NCBI RefSeq assembly: GCF_043497005.1
Contig: NZ_JBIEKE010000003.1
Span: 186,001-250,000, forward strand
DNA: 64,000 nucleotides
From: Halobacillus_A sp043497005
Lineage (GTDB): Bacteria > Bacillota > Bacilli > Bacillales > Halobacillaceae
Direction: 5' to 3'
Made by a program: the position numbers and the translations under genes. Shown in pieces: positions 15,667 to 24,780 of this stretch. The notes beneath the pieces are model-generated. The model was not told where the DNA came from. It did not search any database and was given only the letters and a program-made list of their open reading frames with translations. The stretch's first letter is position 1. Each line of letters begins with the position of its first letter.

Positions 15667-16800
15667 TTACACGCCTACTGGCAATTTAACTTCCAAGTGG
15701 CATACTAAATCTTTGCTTTCAATAGCGGCCATTTCATACGAAGCTAGTTCCTCTTCTGTAAGCCCGATCATTTGTTCAAGCTGTTTAGAGGAATAGTTAA
15801 CCACGCCTAAACCTACTTCATCACCGGTAAGATCAAAAATACGGACTACTGCGCCTTTTTTAAACCGACCATTCACGTGGTGCACGTTTACCGGTAATAG
15901 ATTTTCTCTTTGATCTACGATCGTTTCTCGAGCCGCATGATCAATAGTTACTTTCCCTTCAGGACCTGAGTTAAACGCGATCCATTGTTTCTTCTGGTTT
16001 AAGTTTTCTCGTTCAGGTGTTGGTTCAAAGTACGTTCCTACTGCATTACGATAAACAGCATCGTAAACAATACTATCGGTACTTGCTTTCCCTAGGAATG
16101 AAGTGATTCCTGAAGCCATAGCAATTTTGAAGGCGTCAATCTTAGACTTCATGCCACCTGTTCCTACGTCACTGCCTGGATCTCCTGCAGCAGCTTCAAT
16201 TTCCGGCGTAATTTCGTGGACTGTATTAAGAAGTTTAGCGTTGTTGTCTTTTCGAGGGTCTGCATCGTACAGTCCATCTATATCGGAAAGGATGATAAGC
16301 TCATCCGCATCAACTAAGCCCGCCACTTTGGCAGATAACGTGTCGTTATCTCCAAATTTCAAACGGTCGATTGTAATCGTATCATTTTCGTTAACAATAG
16401 GGATAATGCCGCGATCCAGCAGCACGTTAATGGTATTTCTCGCATTATTGTAGCGATCTTCATCAGAAAAATCACTGCGCGTAATTAAGATTTGAGATCC
16501 CATATAACCATGAGACAGGAATAAATCAGAATATGATTCCATGAGTAATCCTTGGCCAACGGACGCTGCGGCTTGTTTTTCTGGCAATGAATCCGGACGA
16601 GTGAGACAGCCTAGTTTGCGGTAACCTGCTGCAACTGCACCAGATGATACAAGCAGCACCTCATGCCCATCATCTTTAATTCGTACCACTTCATCTACTA
16701 ATTTTTCAAGCTTCCGACGGCTGATCTCTCCGTGAAGACTTGTTAATGAACTACTGCCAATTTTAATAACTACACGTTTCTTGTTTGTGCCGTTAACCAA
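15667..16800 (-). CDS. proB: Glutamate 5-kinase
   Basis: 377 residues: an N-terminal amino-acid kinase domain (VVIKIGSSSLT; GVVNEND-like IPIVNENDT near 150; SDIDGLYDADP) and a C-terminal PUA domain (about 275-360). It phosphorylates glutamate in the first step of proline synthesis. The start is TTG at 16800 with AGGAGTG upstream. In salt-adapted relatives (Halobacillus proHJA) the same gene order is osmotically induced, so this copy probably serves compatible-solute production (ProJ role) as well as anabolism. Confidence 0.95.
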   Translation of the reverse strand: MVNGTNKKRVVIKIGSSSLTSLHGEISRRKLEKLVDEVVRIKDDGHEVLLVSSGAVAAGYRKLGCLTRPDSLPEKQAAASVGQGLLMESYSDLFLSHGYMGSQILITRSDFSDEDRYNNARNTINVLLDRGIIPIVNENDTITIDRLKFGDNDTLSAKVAGLVDADELIILSDIDGLYDADPRKDNNAKLLNTVHEITPEIEAAAGDPGSDVGTGGMKSKIDAFKIAMASGITSFLGKASTDSIVYDAVYRNAVGTYFEPTPERENLNQKKQWIAFNSGPEGKVTIDHAARETIVDQRENLLPVNVHHVNGRFKKGAVVRIFDLTGDEVGLGVVNYSSKQLEQMIGLTEEELASYEMAAIESKDLVCHLEVKLPVGV

Positions 16801-16857
16801 TTTATCACTCCTAATTTTATTGTTTTATTTATAAGTTCGTATGATTGTTTGATCCCT

Positions 16858-17700
16858 TTATTTAGATCCGACGAGCATTCCTTCTAATTGTTTGCTCATT
16901 TCTTTAGAACGGCTAGCTGCTCCTTTGATTGCTTCAGAGATCGCTTCTCCTCCGCCCGCTTGATGAAGGGCATCAAGTCCAGCTGCTGTTGTTCCATTGG
17001 GAGATGTTACATTTTCTCGTAGTTCAGAAGGACTTTCATCACGCTCAAGCATCATTTTTGCTGCACCTAATAATGTTTGAGCTCCAATTTCACGTAATGT
17101 TTCGCGATCCATTCCTTCAGCATTACCTGTTTCCTCAATGTGCTCCATTAAATAGTAGAAATAAGCTGGTCCGCTTCCTGCGATACCTGTAAAGACATCC
17201 ATTTTATCTTCTTCAATAACAAAAACTTCACCAATGGATTGAAGTAATTCCTTAGCAACCATTACGTTATCCATAGCTGCGTATTGTCCTGGGCAAATCG
17301 CTGTAGCTGATTCCCTCAACATGCTTGAAGTGTTTGGCATTACACGAATAACTTGCTGTCCATCATTTAATCGTTCTTCCATATAAGAGGTAGAAATACC
17401 AGCTAATACAGAAACAAGCACTTGATTTGGAGCAATACGATATTTTAGATCTTCAAGAACTGCATCTATATCTTTAGGTTTCATTGCCAAAATAAATTGA
17501 TCAACTTCACCATAATTTAAATTATCTTTTAAGACGGTGCGAACACCGTATTTGCTTTGAATTTCATTTAAACGATCTTGATTGCTTCTATTTGTCACGA
17601 TAATTTGATGAGCTGGGATGTTTCCAGACTCAACCATTCCAGAAATCATAGCTTCTGCCATAGATCCTGCACCTAGAAAAGCAATAGTTTGTTTAATCAT
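16858..17700 (-). CDS. proC: Pyrroline-5-carboxylate reductase
   Basis: 280 residues. N-terminal Rossmann segment AFLGAGSMAEAMISG, VLVSVLAGIS, and the C-terminal signature around VTSPNGTTAAGLDAL. It reduces P5C to proline with NAD(P)H. First gene of the operon (ProH role in Halobacillus-type proHJA); 57 bases separate it from proB. GGGAGAG precedes the ATG at 17700. Confidence 0.95.
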   Translation of the reverse strand: MIKQTIAFLGAGSMAEAMISGMVESGNIPAHQIIVTNRSNQDRLNEIQSKYGVRTVLKDNLNYGEVDQFILAMKPKDIDAVLEDLKYRIAPNQVLVSVLAGISTSYMEERLNDGQQVIRVMPNTSSMLRESATAICPGQYAAMDNVMVAKELLQSIGEVFVIEEDKMDVFTGIAGSGPAYFYYLMEHIEETGNAEGMDRETLREIGAQTLLGAAKMMLERDESPSELRENVTSPNGTTAAGLDALHQAGGGEAISEAIKGAASRSKEMSKQLEGMLVGSK

Positions 17701-17757
17701 TTGGGTTACATCTCTCCCGTTCGCATTTTTTGTTCGCTCTAATCAATGACGTTTTTT

Positions 17758-17785
17758 ATCATAACACTAGTAAAAACTAGTTCAA
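17758..17785 (-). promoter_or_regulatory. Promoter of the proline operon
   Basis: Minus-strand TTGAAC (17780-17785), 16-bp spacer, TATGAT (17758-17763). The spacer carries ACTAGT repeated on both sides of a T4 loop (17766-17781), which could be an operator. The region 17790-17975 shows no other clear signal. Confidence 0.55.
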
Positions 17786-17979
17786 GGGTTATTCCGCAAG
17801 TCATGTCTATATCGTCCAATTAGTGAGCGTAAACGGTTTCATGGAGAGATATTTATTATTCATCGCTTCTCATCGTAAATAATTACGACTCACGCGCTTA
17901 TATGGAGATTAAACTTCTGGAAATTTCAAGAAGGAAAGGGGTTGATCTTCTCAACCATTATTCATAATAGGCTTTTATA

Positions 17980-18005
17980 CAAAAAATGACCCTCTCAATG
18001 GAGAG
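17980..18005 (-). terminator. Terminator of the thioredoxin-like gene
   Basis: CTCTC-CATT-GAGAG stem followed by GGTCATTTTTTG on the minus strand, just after the stop at 18011. Confidence 0.7.
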
Positions 18006-18010
18006 CGCCT

Positions 18011-18334
18011 TTATTGTATAAGTTGATTATATTTGACGAGCTTTTCATGTAATTCTCCTAAGGGAACAAAACGTGCCATCCGTTCAAGCTCCTTCCCTTC
18101 AGAAAGTAAGATGACAACAGGTACAGTAAATACAGTATAATCCCCTGCAATTTCTCTTACTTTTGCGGCATCTACATGAATCAGACGGATTCTCGAAAAA
18201 TCTGTCAATAAATCTTCTACTTGCGGTAGCAGGGAATGACAAACCGTACACCCTGGTTGTGAAATGTAGACAAGTGATAACATTTCCTTATTTACATGTT
18301 CACGAACTTCTTCTATTGACTGAGCTTGCTTCAT
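18011..18334 (-). CDS. Thioredoxin-like protein (YtpP type)
   Basis: 107 residues with a thioredoxin fold: SLVYISQPGCTVCHSL holds the C-x-x-C (CTVC), and FTVPVVILL the cis-Pro. It resembles B. subtilis YtpP. Likely a cytoplasmic disulfide reductase or bacillithiol-linked redox protein. GAGAGG is spaced for the ATG at 18334; a GTG at 18343 is also in frame. It is divergent from the methyltransferase gene. Confidence 0.85.
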   Translation of the reverse strand: MKQAQSIEEVREHVNKEMLSLVYISQPGCTVCHSLLPQVEDLLTDFSRIRLIHVDAAKVREIAGDYTVFTVPVVILLSEGKELERMARFVPLGELHEKLVKYNQLIQ

Positions 18335-18417
18335 TATATTCACCTCTCTTCTATTGTATCAGCTATCTCTTCCGTGATAACCCTATATGATTTATACTAA
18401 ACAAAAGAGGTGACACG

Positions 18418-18945
18418 ATGACCATCCTAACCATTCTATTAATATTTTTTATGTGCTTTATAACCTTACTTATTTTATTTGATTCTGCTAAGAACGGAAT
18501 AACCCCTACTCCCACCACTTCTAAAGAAAAAGCTGCAGCACTTAAACTAACAGAGTCTTTACATCCATCATTTATAGCGGACTTAGGAGCAGGTTTTGGT
18601 ACAATGGCTTTTCCGCTAGCTAAACAATTTCCCGAGGCAAAAGTTGTAGCCTATGAAACGGCTGTTATCCCATGGATCTTTTTACTTATAAGAAATTTCC
18701 TCCAACCGCGTGCAAACTTAAGCATACGCCGAAAAAACTTTTTAAAAGAGGATTTATCAAGTTATGATCTCTTTTATACTTATTTGTATCCTAAAGCCAT
18801 GGAGCAGTTGCAAGCTAAAATCACTCACCAACGGACTACGATGATCTCCAATTGTTTTGCTATGCCTGACTGGAAACCGTCTTTAATTTGGCCAGTTGAA
18901 TCAAAAGTTAATTACAGCTCGATTTATCTATATAGAAGAAACTAG
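18418..18945 (+). CDS. Membrane-anchored class I SAM-dependent methyltransferase-like protein
   Basis: 175 residues: an N-terminal transmembrane helix (about 3-21) then a Rossmann-type domain with motif I ADLGAGFGTMAFPLA and a motif II-like Glu (VVAYETAVIP). The domain is short and lacks an obvious substrate-binding insert. It could methylate a lipid or a membrane-associated molecule; the substrate is unknown. AAGAGGTG precedes the ATG. Confidence 0.7.
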   Translation: MTILTILLIFFMCFITLLILFDSAKNGITPTPTTSKEKAAALKLTESLHPSFIADLGAGFGTMAFPLAKQFPEAKVVAYETAVIPWIFLLIRNFLQPRANLSIRRKNFLKEDLSSYDLFYTYLYPKAMEQLQAKITHQRTTMISNCFAMPDWKPSLIWPVESKVNYSSIYLYRRN

Positions 18946-18991
18946 TGGGTAGTAAATTGTAAGTTATCTGCTTAAGTTTTGTTTTGAGTAC

Positions 18992-19609
18992 TTACTGTAA
19001 GTCACTCGGCGGAGGCTGCTGATGTCTTTTCTGTGCCACTTCATTAAAGATATTCTCCTCACCAGATTCAAACGTTGATGGAGATGCTTTATTAGATCCC
19101 AGCGCTTGTTTTAATGCCTGAACTTCTTGCAGCAGCCGGTCAACATCTGCTTTCGTGGCTGGTTTCTTCTCTTCATTTAACTCATAGCCTATTTGCCCGT
19201 TCGGTTCTAACGTAGCAGATTTAACATCACTAATCGTCGATACATTTTGCTGTCTTAGTTTCATTTCCAATTGATCCACAGTAAACCGCTGCTTTCTTAA
19301 ATTATCTTTATTGAGCTGTCCATTTTCAATAATAGAAATAGACTGCCCTGTAAAAAACTTTTCCAATGCATCGATCTTCACTTGCGAATACTCAATGACA
19401 ATTAACGTAAGAACTAATATACTTCCCACACCAAATGTCACCCATATGTTCCGTCCAGACACTGGTTGAATGAGCAGTGAACCGATCGCAATCATAATGA
19501 CCGTTTGTGCCAAAGTCATCTGAGAAATCGACTTCCTGCCTGCTATTCTTAAAATAAACGTCCCTACTAAAATAATTAAGATAGCCTTCCATATCCAATC
19601 CCAGTCCAT
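18992..19609 (-). CDS. DUF421 (YetF/YrbG-like) membrane protein
   Basis: 205 residues. Three transmembrane segments in the first ~80 residues, then the DUF421 block LRIAGRKSISQMTLAQTVIM and a soluble alpha/beta domain (LEKFFTGQSISIIENGQL), ending in a charged Gln/Pro-rich tail. B. subtilis paralogues are linked to spores and general stress. The ATG at 19609 has GAGGAGG seven bases upstream, better than the ATG at 19615. Confidence 0.85.
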   Translation of the reverse strand: MDWDWIWKAILIILVGTFILRIAGRKSISQMTLAQTVIMIAIGSLLIQPVSGRNIWVTFGVGSILVLTLIVIEYSQVKIDALEKFFTGQSISIIENGQLNKDNLRKQRFTVDQLEMKLRQQNVSTISDVKSATLEPNGQIGYELNEEKKPATKADVDRLLQEVQALKQALGSNKASPSTFESGEENIFNEVAQKRHQQPPPSDLQ

Positions 19610-19668
19610 CGGCATTCCTCCTCTGCCATTATTCTAACTCGAAAGTTCTTTTATATTCAGAATAAATG

Positions 19669-19697
19669 TTGCAATCCCTTTTCCACTCAGCTATAAT
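19669..19697 (+). promoter_or_regulatory. Promoter of the argS leader
   Basis: TTGCAA (19669-19674), exactly 17 bases, TATAAT (19692-19697). Transcription start expected near 19704. Confidence 0.8.
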
Positions 19698-19703
19698 TTT
19701 TTC

Positions 19704-19946
19704 AATACCTAAATTCAGTGATAAAGAGAGTAACTTATAATTTCTTCTGCAGCGAATCAGGGACGGTGAAAGCCTGAGAGACGAATATAAGTGAACCGGA
19801 CTTTTAAGAAGCCTGTTTGAACGAGAAGCAGTAGGACACGGCCGGGGATGACCCCCGTTAACAACTTCGAGTGGCTAAAATTGCAGCTATAAGAGTGGTA
19901 CCGCGAGCAAACACCTCGTCTCTTTTTTGAGATGGGGTGTTTTTTT
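19704..19946 (+). ncRNA. T-box riboswitch with Arg (CGG) specifier
   Basis: The T-box AGAGTGGTACCGCG is at 19892-19905, followed by a terminator stem AACACCTCGTCTC/GAGATGGGGTGTT and a T-run (19909-19946). In stem I, ACTTATA pairs with TATAAGT, and the specifier loop reads GAACCGGA; CGG at 19797-19799 followed by a purine is an Arg codon. Uncharged tRNA-Arg should favour antitermination and expression of argS. Confidence 0.88.
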
Positions 19947-19968
19947 ATATTATTAGGAGGAATCATCA

Positions 19969-21651
19969 ATGGAAAAACATGTCCTTGCCCTGCAGCTGTC
20001 CCATATGCTTGGAGAAAAATTCACACGAGAATGGATCTATGAAAACATTGAAGTCCCGAAGCAGGAAAGAATGGGCGATTTGGCGTTCCCTTGTTTCAAG
20101 CTCGCACCAGCCTTTCGTAAGTCACCTCAAGAAATAGCGAGAGAGCTTTCGCCACAATTGAAACACGATTTATTTGAGCGCGTTCAACCTGTCAGTGGAT
20201 ACATCAACATTTTTCTCAACCAGGAATTTACGACTGAACATACACTCAAGCAGATTCTTACCGAACGAGCGAGCTATGGAATGCATCGGTTTGGCGAAGG
20301 GAAAACCGTCGTCATTGATTTGTCCGCTCCAAACATTGCCAAACCATTTTCTATGGGACACCTTCGCTCCACAGTTATTGGAAATGCCCTATCAAATCTT
20401 GCAGAACATTGCGGGTATAAAACAGTAAAAATTAATTATATTGGAGATTATGGCACACAATTTGGCAAACTGCTGGCAGCCTACAAAATGTGGGGAGACG
20501 AAGAAAGTGTGAAATCCAATCCTATCGCCGAGCTTAAAAAAATCTATGTAAGATTTCACGAAGAAGCAAAGGAGAACCCAGAGTTAATTGAAACAGGACG
20601 TGGCTGGTTTAAGAAATTAGAACATCAGGATGAAGAAGCTGTAACATTGTGGAAATGGTTTAAAGATGCCTCTCTCGAGGAGTTCGATAAAATTTATGAG
20701 CTGCTCGGCATTGAATTTGATCTTACGCGTGGTGAGGCCTACTATAACGATAAAATGAAGGCCACTATTGACTTACTTAAAAGACATCACTTATTAGCTG
20801 AGTCCGAAGGTGCCCAGGTAGTCCATTTAGATAAAGAAGGGCTTCCGCCATGTTTAATTACCAAAAGTGACGGCACTACCATTTACGCTACACGTGATTT
20901 AACTGCTGCAATTGATCGATATGGAAGCTATTCTTTTGATGAGGCTCTTTATGTAGTAGGTCATGAGCAATCACTGCATTTTCAGCAGATTAAGCAGGTA
21001 CTTGGCAAGCTCCACTTTCCCTGGGCTCAAGATGTAAAACACATCTCCTTTGGAATGATGCTGCAAGACGGGGCAAAAATGTCAACGCGAAGAGGCAAAA
21101 CCATTTTATTGGAAAATGTTCTGAAAGAAGCTATTCAACATGCCAAAGTCAATATTGAAGAGAAGAATCCTGAGTTAGAAAATAAAGAAGAAGCAGCACG
21201 TCAAGTCGGGGTAGGAGCTGTTATATTTCACGATTTAAAAAATGATCGCCGTAATGATGTGGAATTCTCACTTAGTGATATGCTTACCTTTGAAGGGAAT
21301 ACCGCCCCTTATTTACAATATGCCTTCGTTCGTGCCTGTTCGCTTTTACAAAAAGGAGCATTTGATCCTTATACAGCAGATCCTGACCTAAACGATGAAA
21401 ATGCTTGGCCGTTAATCAAACAACTGCGAGTATTTCCACAAATTGTGGAAGCAGCTTACAAGGAGTATGACCCAAGCAAGGTGGCGAAATACTTACTCGA
21501 ACTCGCCCGCCTATTCAATCAATACTATACCCATACCAAGATTCTGGAAGGCGAACAGCTGCAAAAGAAATTAACGCTTGTATACGGCTTCTCTATCGTA
21601 ATAAAAAAAGGACTCCACTTGCTTGGCATTGAGGCACCCAAAAAAATGTAG
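19969..21651 (+). CDS. argS: Arginyl-tRNA synthetase
   Basis: 560 residues, normal size. The HIGH-type motif is in SAPNIAKPFSMGHLRST, and the KMSKS region reads KMSTRRGKT as usual for ArgRS. N-terminal Add-1 domain and C-terminal anticodon-binding domain (YLQYAFVRACSLL) are present. It charges tRNA-Arg in the cytoplasm. A T-box before an ArgRS gene is typical of the second, starvation-inducible copy in some Bacillaceae; whether another argS exists is outside this window. AGGAGG precedes the ATG. Confidence 0.95.
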   Translation: MEKHVLALQLSHMLGEKFTREWIYENIEVPKQERMGDLAFPCFKLAPAFRKSPQEIARELSPQLKHDLFERVQPVSGYINIFLNQEFTTEHTLKQILTERASYGMHRFGEGKTVVIDLSAPNIAKPFSMGHLRSTVIGNALSNLAEHCGYKTVKINYIGDYGTQFGKLLAAYKMWGDEESVKSNPIAELKKIYVRFHEEAKENPELIETGRGWFKKLEHQDEEAVTLWKWFKDASLEEFDKIYELLGIEFDLTRGEAYYNDKMKATIDLLKRHHLLAESEGAQVVHLDKEGLPPCLITKSDGTTIYATRDLTAAIDRYGSYSFDEALYVVGHEQSLHFQQIKQVLGKLHFPWAQDVKHISFGMMLQDGAKMSTRRGKTILLENVLKEAIQHAKVNIEEKNPELENKEEAARQVGVGAVIFHDLKNDRRNDVEFSLSDMLTFEGNTAPYLQYAFVRACSLLQKGAFDPYTADPDLNDENAWPLIKQLRVFPQIVEAAYKEYDPSKVAKYLLELARLFNQYYTHTKILEGEQLQKKLTLVYGFSIVIKKGLHLLGIEAPKKM

Positions 21652-21661
21652 GAGAAATGAT

Positions 21662-22197
21662 ATGAACAAACTCCCCCGCTTTAATCAGAAGCTAACTTTA
21701 ATCGGTATTGACGGCTGCGGCGGCTCAGGTAAAAGTACACTTGCCGACGCTCTCTCTAACGCCTATTCATACTCCACGATTATTCACATGGATGATTTTT
21801 ATTTACCATCCGCCCAGAGAAATCGATCCACTCTTGTTGGAAGCGCTTTTAACTGGGAGCGTGTCTTAAAGCAAGTGATCATTCCAATTAAGCAAAAAAA
21901 CCTGCTCTCTATCAGCGGTATGACTGGGACCTTGATCAGTTAGCTGACTGGCATACCGTGCATCCAGAAGGCACCGTTATTATAGAAGGCTGCTATAGCA
22001 CGCGTGATGAATTAAGAGAGTATTATGATTTCACTATTTGGGTTGATTGCCCAAGAGAGCAGCGGTTGGTCCGAGGATTGGAACGGGACGGTGAGGGGGC
22101 CTTCGAATTTTGGCGGCAGTGGATGGAGGAAGAAGATCGTTATATAAAAGAGCAGCTTCCTCAATCAAAAGTAACCCGTAGAATGAAAGGTTATTAA
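21662..22197 (+). pseudogene. Uridine-kinase-like P-loop kinase, frameshifted
   Basis: First part (21662-21943) has the Walker A GIDGCGGSGKST and HMDDFYLPS. The frame then breaks; restoring one A in the A7 run at 21893-21899 continues directly as PALYQRYDWDLDQLADWHTV and joins the second part (EGTVIIEGCYSTRDELREYY) to a stop at 22197, giving ~178 residues. The pattern matches nucleoside (uridine)-kinase-like proteins. The gene starts ten bases after argS and is likely co-transcribed. The break may be a real mutation, slippage in the A-run, or a sequencing error. Confidence 0.82.
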
Positions 22198-22303
22198 TTT
22201 TCATCCCGCACTATTATAAAAAAATTGAGCAAAATCTTCATACCTTCCTATTCTTTCCTATATAATGGTCTATTGTGAACACACAAAAAAGGAGATTATA
22301 TAT

Positions 22304-23797
22304 ATGGAAGGAAATCATTCTAAAGAAACGTACGAGTTTTTAGCTGATGACCCTAAATTCAGCGTAAAGCCCGTTATGTTTTCACTTATCATTGGCGCTT
22401 TTTTCGCTATTCTTAATGAAACGTTACTAAATATTGCCTTAACCACCCTTATGGGAGTTTTTAATATTAACCCACCTACCGTCCAATGGATGGTCACAGG
22501 TTTTATGTTAATCATGGGGATATTAATTCCCGTGTCCGCTTTTATGCTCCAGACGTTTACTACGAGGCAGATGTTTCTCGGAACGATGTCTGTATTCACC
22601 TTAGGAACGCTCATCTGTGCGGTCGCTCCTACATTTACTGTTTTACTCGCCGGGCGTCTCATTCAGGCCGTGGGTACCGGATTATTAATCCCTATTATTT
22701 TCAATACTTTTTTACTTATTTTCCCTCCGGCAAGACGCGGAGCCGTTATGGGAATGATTGGACTTGTCATTATGTTTGCCCCGGCTATTGGTCCGACACT
22801 TTCAGGAATTATTGTCGAGCATTTAGGATGGAGGTACTTATTCCTCACCGTGATCCCATTCGCTCTATTCTCTATTCTTTTCGGTTATAAATATTTAAAA
22901 AATGTAGGAGAAGTTACCAAACCTAAAGCAGATATTTTTTCCATTATTCTTTCCACTGCAGGATTTGGAGGAATTGTATTGGGCTTTAGTTTTGCTGGTG
23001 AAGGTGAAGCGGGTTTTCTTGAACCACAGGTATATAGTTTCATTTTAGTTGGAATAGCAGCTTTAATTATTTTTACTAGACGTCAATTAAAACTCGAAGA
23101 TCCATTACTCGATGTCCGGGTGTTCAAATACCCTATGTATTCCATCGCACTCGTAATGTTTATTATTGTTATGATGTCTATGTTTTCTTCGGAAATTATT
23201 TTACCTATGTTCATGCAAGGACCCTTAGCATTAACAGCCGCCACAGCTGGACTGATCTTATTGCCAGGGGCGTTACTCAATGGTCTCATGTCTCCAATAA
23301 TGGGAAAGCTTTTTGATAAATTCGGCCCTAGAAAATTAATTATTCCAGCTGCTGCAGTTTTAACAGCAACTATGTTTTCACTTAGTCAAATTAGTGAGAA
23401 TACGTCGATTTACGTCATTATTATCAGCTACATGCTGCTCATGTTGTCTGTGTCAGCCATCATGATGCCTGCGCAAACAAACGGTTTAAATCAATTACCG
23501 AAGCGCCTTTATCCTCACGGTACAGCTATTATGAACACACTGCAGCCTGTATCCGGAGCGATTGGCGTTTCCGTATTTATCAGCATTATGACATCGAAAC
23601 AGGAAGCTGAATTACAGCAGATGGGCAATCCAGGAACAGAGCAAGCTATGACTCAAGCTACCGTTGCTGGTGTAGAACTCGTTTACTTTGTCGCATTCGC
23701 TGTTGCTTTTACTGGCTTGATCCTTGCTCTTTTCATAAGAAGAGCACGACCTGTAGACTATCCTGAAAATCCTGCTTCCAGAGAAGCTGCGGATTAG
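22304..23797 (+). CDS. DHA2-family (14-TM) MFS drug efflux transporter
   Basis: About 497 residues with 14 predicted transmembrane helices. The motif LAGRLIQAVGTGLLIPI and NPPTVQWMVTGFML are those of EmrB/QacA/LmrB proteins. It should use proton antiport to export drugs or lipophilic compounds. The start at 22304 has AAAAGGAG upstream; the longer frame to 22265 has no such signal. No adjacent regulator is seen. Confidence 0.88.
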   Translation: MEGNHSKETYEFLADDPKFSVKPVMFSLIIGAFFAILNETLLNIALTTLMGVFNINPPTVQWMVTGFMLIMGILIPVSAFMLQTFTTRQMFLGTMSVFTLGTLICAVAPTFTVLLAGRLIQAVGTGLLIPIIFNTFLLIFPPARRGAVMGMIGLVIMFAPAIGPTLSGIIVEHLGWRYLFLTVIPFALFSILFGYKYLKNVGEVTKPKADIFSIILSTAGFGGIVLGFSFAGEGEAGFLEPQVYSFILVGIAALIIFTRRQLKLEDPLLDVRVFKYPMYSIALVMFIIVMMSMFSSEIILPMFMQGPLALTAATAGLILLPGALLNGLMSPIMGKLFDKFGPRKLIIPAAAVLTATMFSLSQISENTSIYVIIISYMLLMLSVSAIMMPAQTNGLNQLPKRLYPHGTAIMNTLQPVSGAIGVSVFISIMTSKQEAELQQMGNPGTEQAMTQATVAGVELVYFVAFAVAFTGLILALFIRRARPVDYPENPASREAAD

Positions 23798-23915
23798 AAG
23801 AACTCTTCCCCATACTGGAAAATCAAAAGAGTCAAATAGAGCCTATATTTTCATAGAAATAAAAGATCATGATAAACTTTAAGTAGAGATCCTAAGAGTT
23901 AGAGGAGGCGAATGT

Positions 23916-24152
23916 GTGTATCCACTTTACTATGCCATCATTGTACTTGTATGTATTATTGCCTCCATTGGCACCATTCAAGTAGCCCGTGAAATGTCTA
24001 AGAGAGAGAAAGATGAAAGTTCTCCTGAAGCTGACTTAACCAGTTTAAAACAAGAACGACCTGTGAAAGATTCGAGTGTGCGCCTATTAACTTGGATTTA
24101 CGCGATTACGTTTATTATTACTATTTTGCTCATATGGATTTTTATTTTTTAA
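23916..24152 (+). CDS. Small two-TM membrane protein, unknown
   Basis: 78 residues. Helix 1 (about 4-22), a charged loop rich in Glu/Lys (REMSKREKDESSPEADLTSL), helix 2 (56-77). Start GTG with GAGGAGG seven bases before. No family recognised. It is followed by a strong terminator and may be co-transcribed with the MFS gene 119 bases upstream. Confidence 0.65.
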   Translation: MYPLYYAIIVLVCIIASIGTIQVAREMSKREKDESSPEADLTSLKQERPVKDSSVRLLTWIYAITFIITILLIWIFIF

Positions 24153-24176
24153 AGACGGCCTGCGCCGTCTTTTTTA
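24151..24176 (+). terminator. Terminator after the small membrane protein
   Basis: AAGACGGC/GCCGTCTT stem with T-run TTTTTTATTTTT. Confidence 0.85.
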
Positions 24177-24257
24177 TTTTTGGAAAACACGGGAATAGTA
24201 AAGGTGAATAGAATATAAAAAATGGGATTTACCCCCTGGTTGAAAAGAGGACCCAAA

Positions 24258-24779
24258 ATGGAACCTATGCTTTTCCAAAATTTATCCCATCCACAAATGG
24301 ATTTCGAGGAAGTATTTGCACATATTACGTCTTTTATGAAAGAAGAGCCTTTAGGGTGCTACAAATTAATGCTAGGTACAGATTCTCAAATTCACACTGA
24401 CCAAACTCTTTTTATTACAGGAATTGTGATTCATCGTGTGGGGAAAGGGGCCTGGGCTTGTTATCATAAGGAAATTGTTCCCCGAGCAATGAAGATTTTA
24501 CATGAACGAATTTCTTATGAAACGAGTCTTACTGTTGATATAGCCTCCTATTTCACGAAAGAAAAAATCGATCAGCTGATTGAAATTGTCCTCCCTCACA
24601 TTTACCAAAATGCCAGCTTTACAATTGAAGGACATATCGATATTGGTGCAGGAGAGCGGAATCGTACGCGCGCTTACGTAAATGAAATGGTAGCGAGAAT
24701 CGAATCATTGGGATTTGAGCCGAAAATAAAACCAGAATCAATTACGGCAAGCAGTTATGCCAATAAGTACACGAAATAA
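24258..24779 (+). CDS. YkuK-family RNase H-like protein (DUF458)
   Basis: 173 residues from the ATG at 24258, preceded by AGAGGA; the ATG at 24222 has no ribosome site. The core KLMLGTDSQIHTDQTLFITG with an Asp-x-Gln pattern, a middle HERISYETS and a C-terminal HIDIGAGERNRTRAYVNEMV match B. subtilis YkuK, a proposed RNase H-fold protein. Biochemical role unknown. Its stop lies one base from the stop of the convergent EamA gene. Confidence 0.85.
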   Translation: MEPMLFQNLSHPQMDFEEVFAHITSFMKEEPLGCYKLMLGTDSQIHTDQTLFITGIVIHRVGKGAWACYHKEIVPRAMKILHERISYETSLTVDIASYFTKEKIDQLIEIVLPHIYQNASFTIEGHIDIGAGERNRTRAYVNEMVARIESLGFEPKIKPESITASSYANKYTK

Positions 24780-24780
24780 A

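Noticed and set aside
21623..21661. Extension of the uridine-kinase frame upstream of ATG 21662
   Set aside because: It overlaps the end of argS and AGGAGAAATGAT sits before the ATG at 21662.
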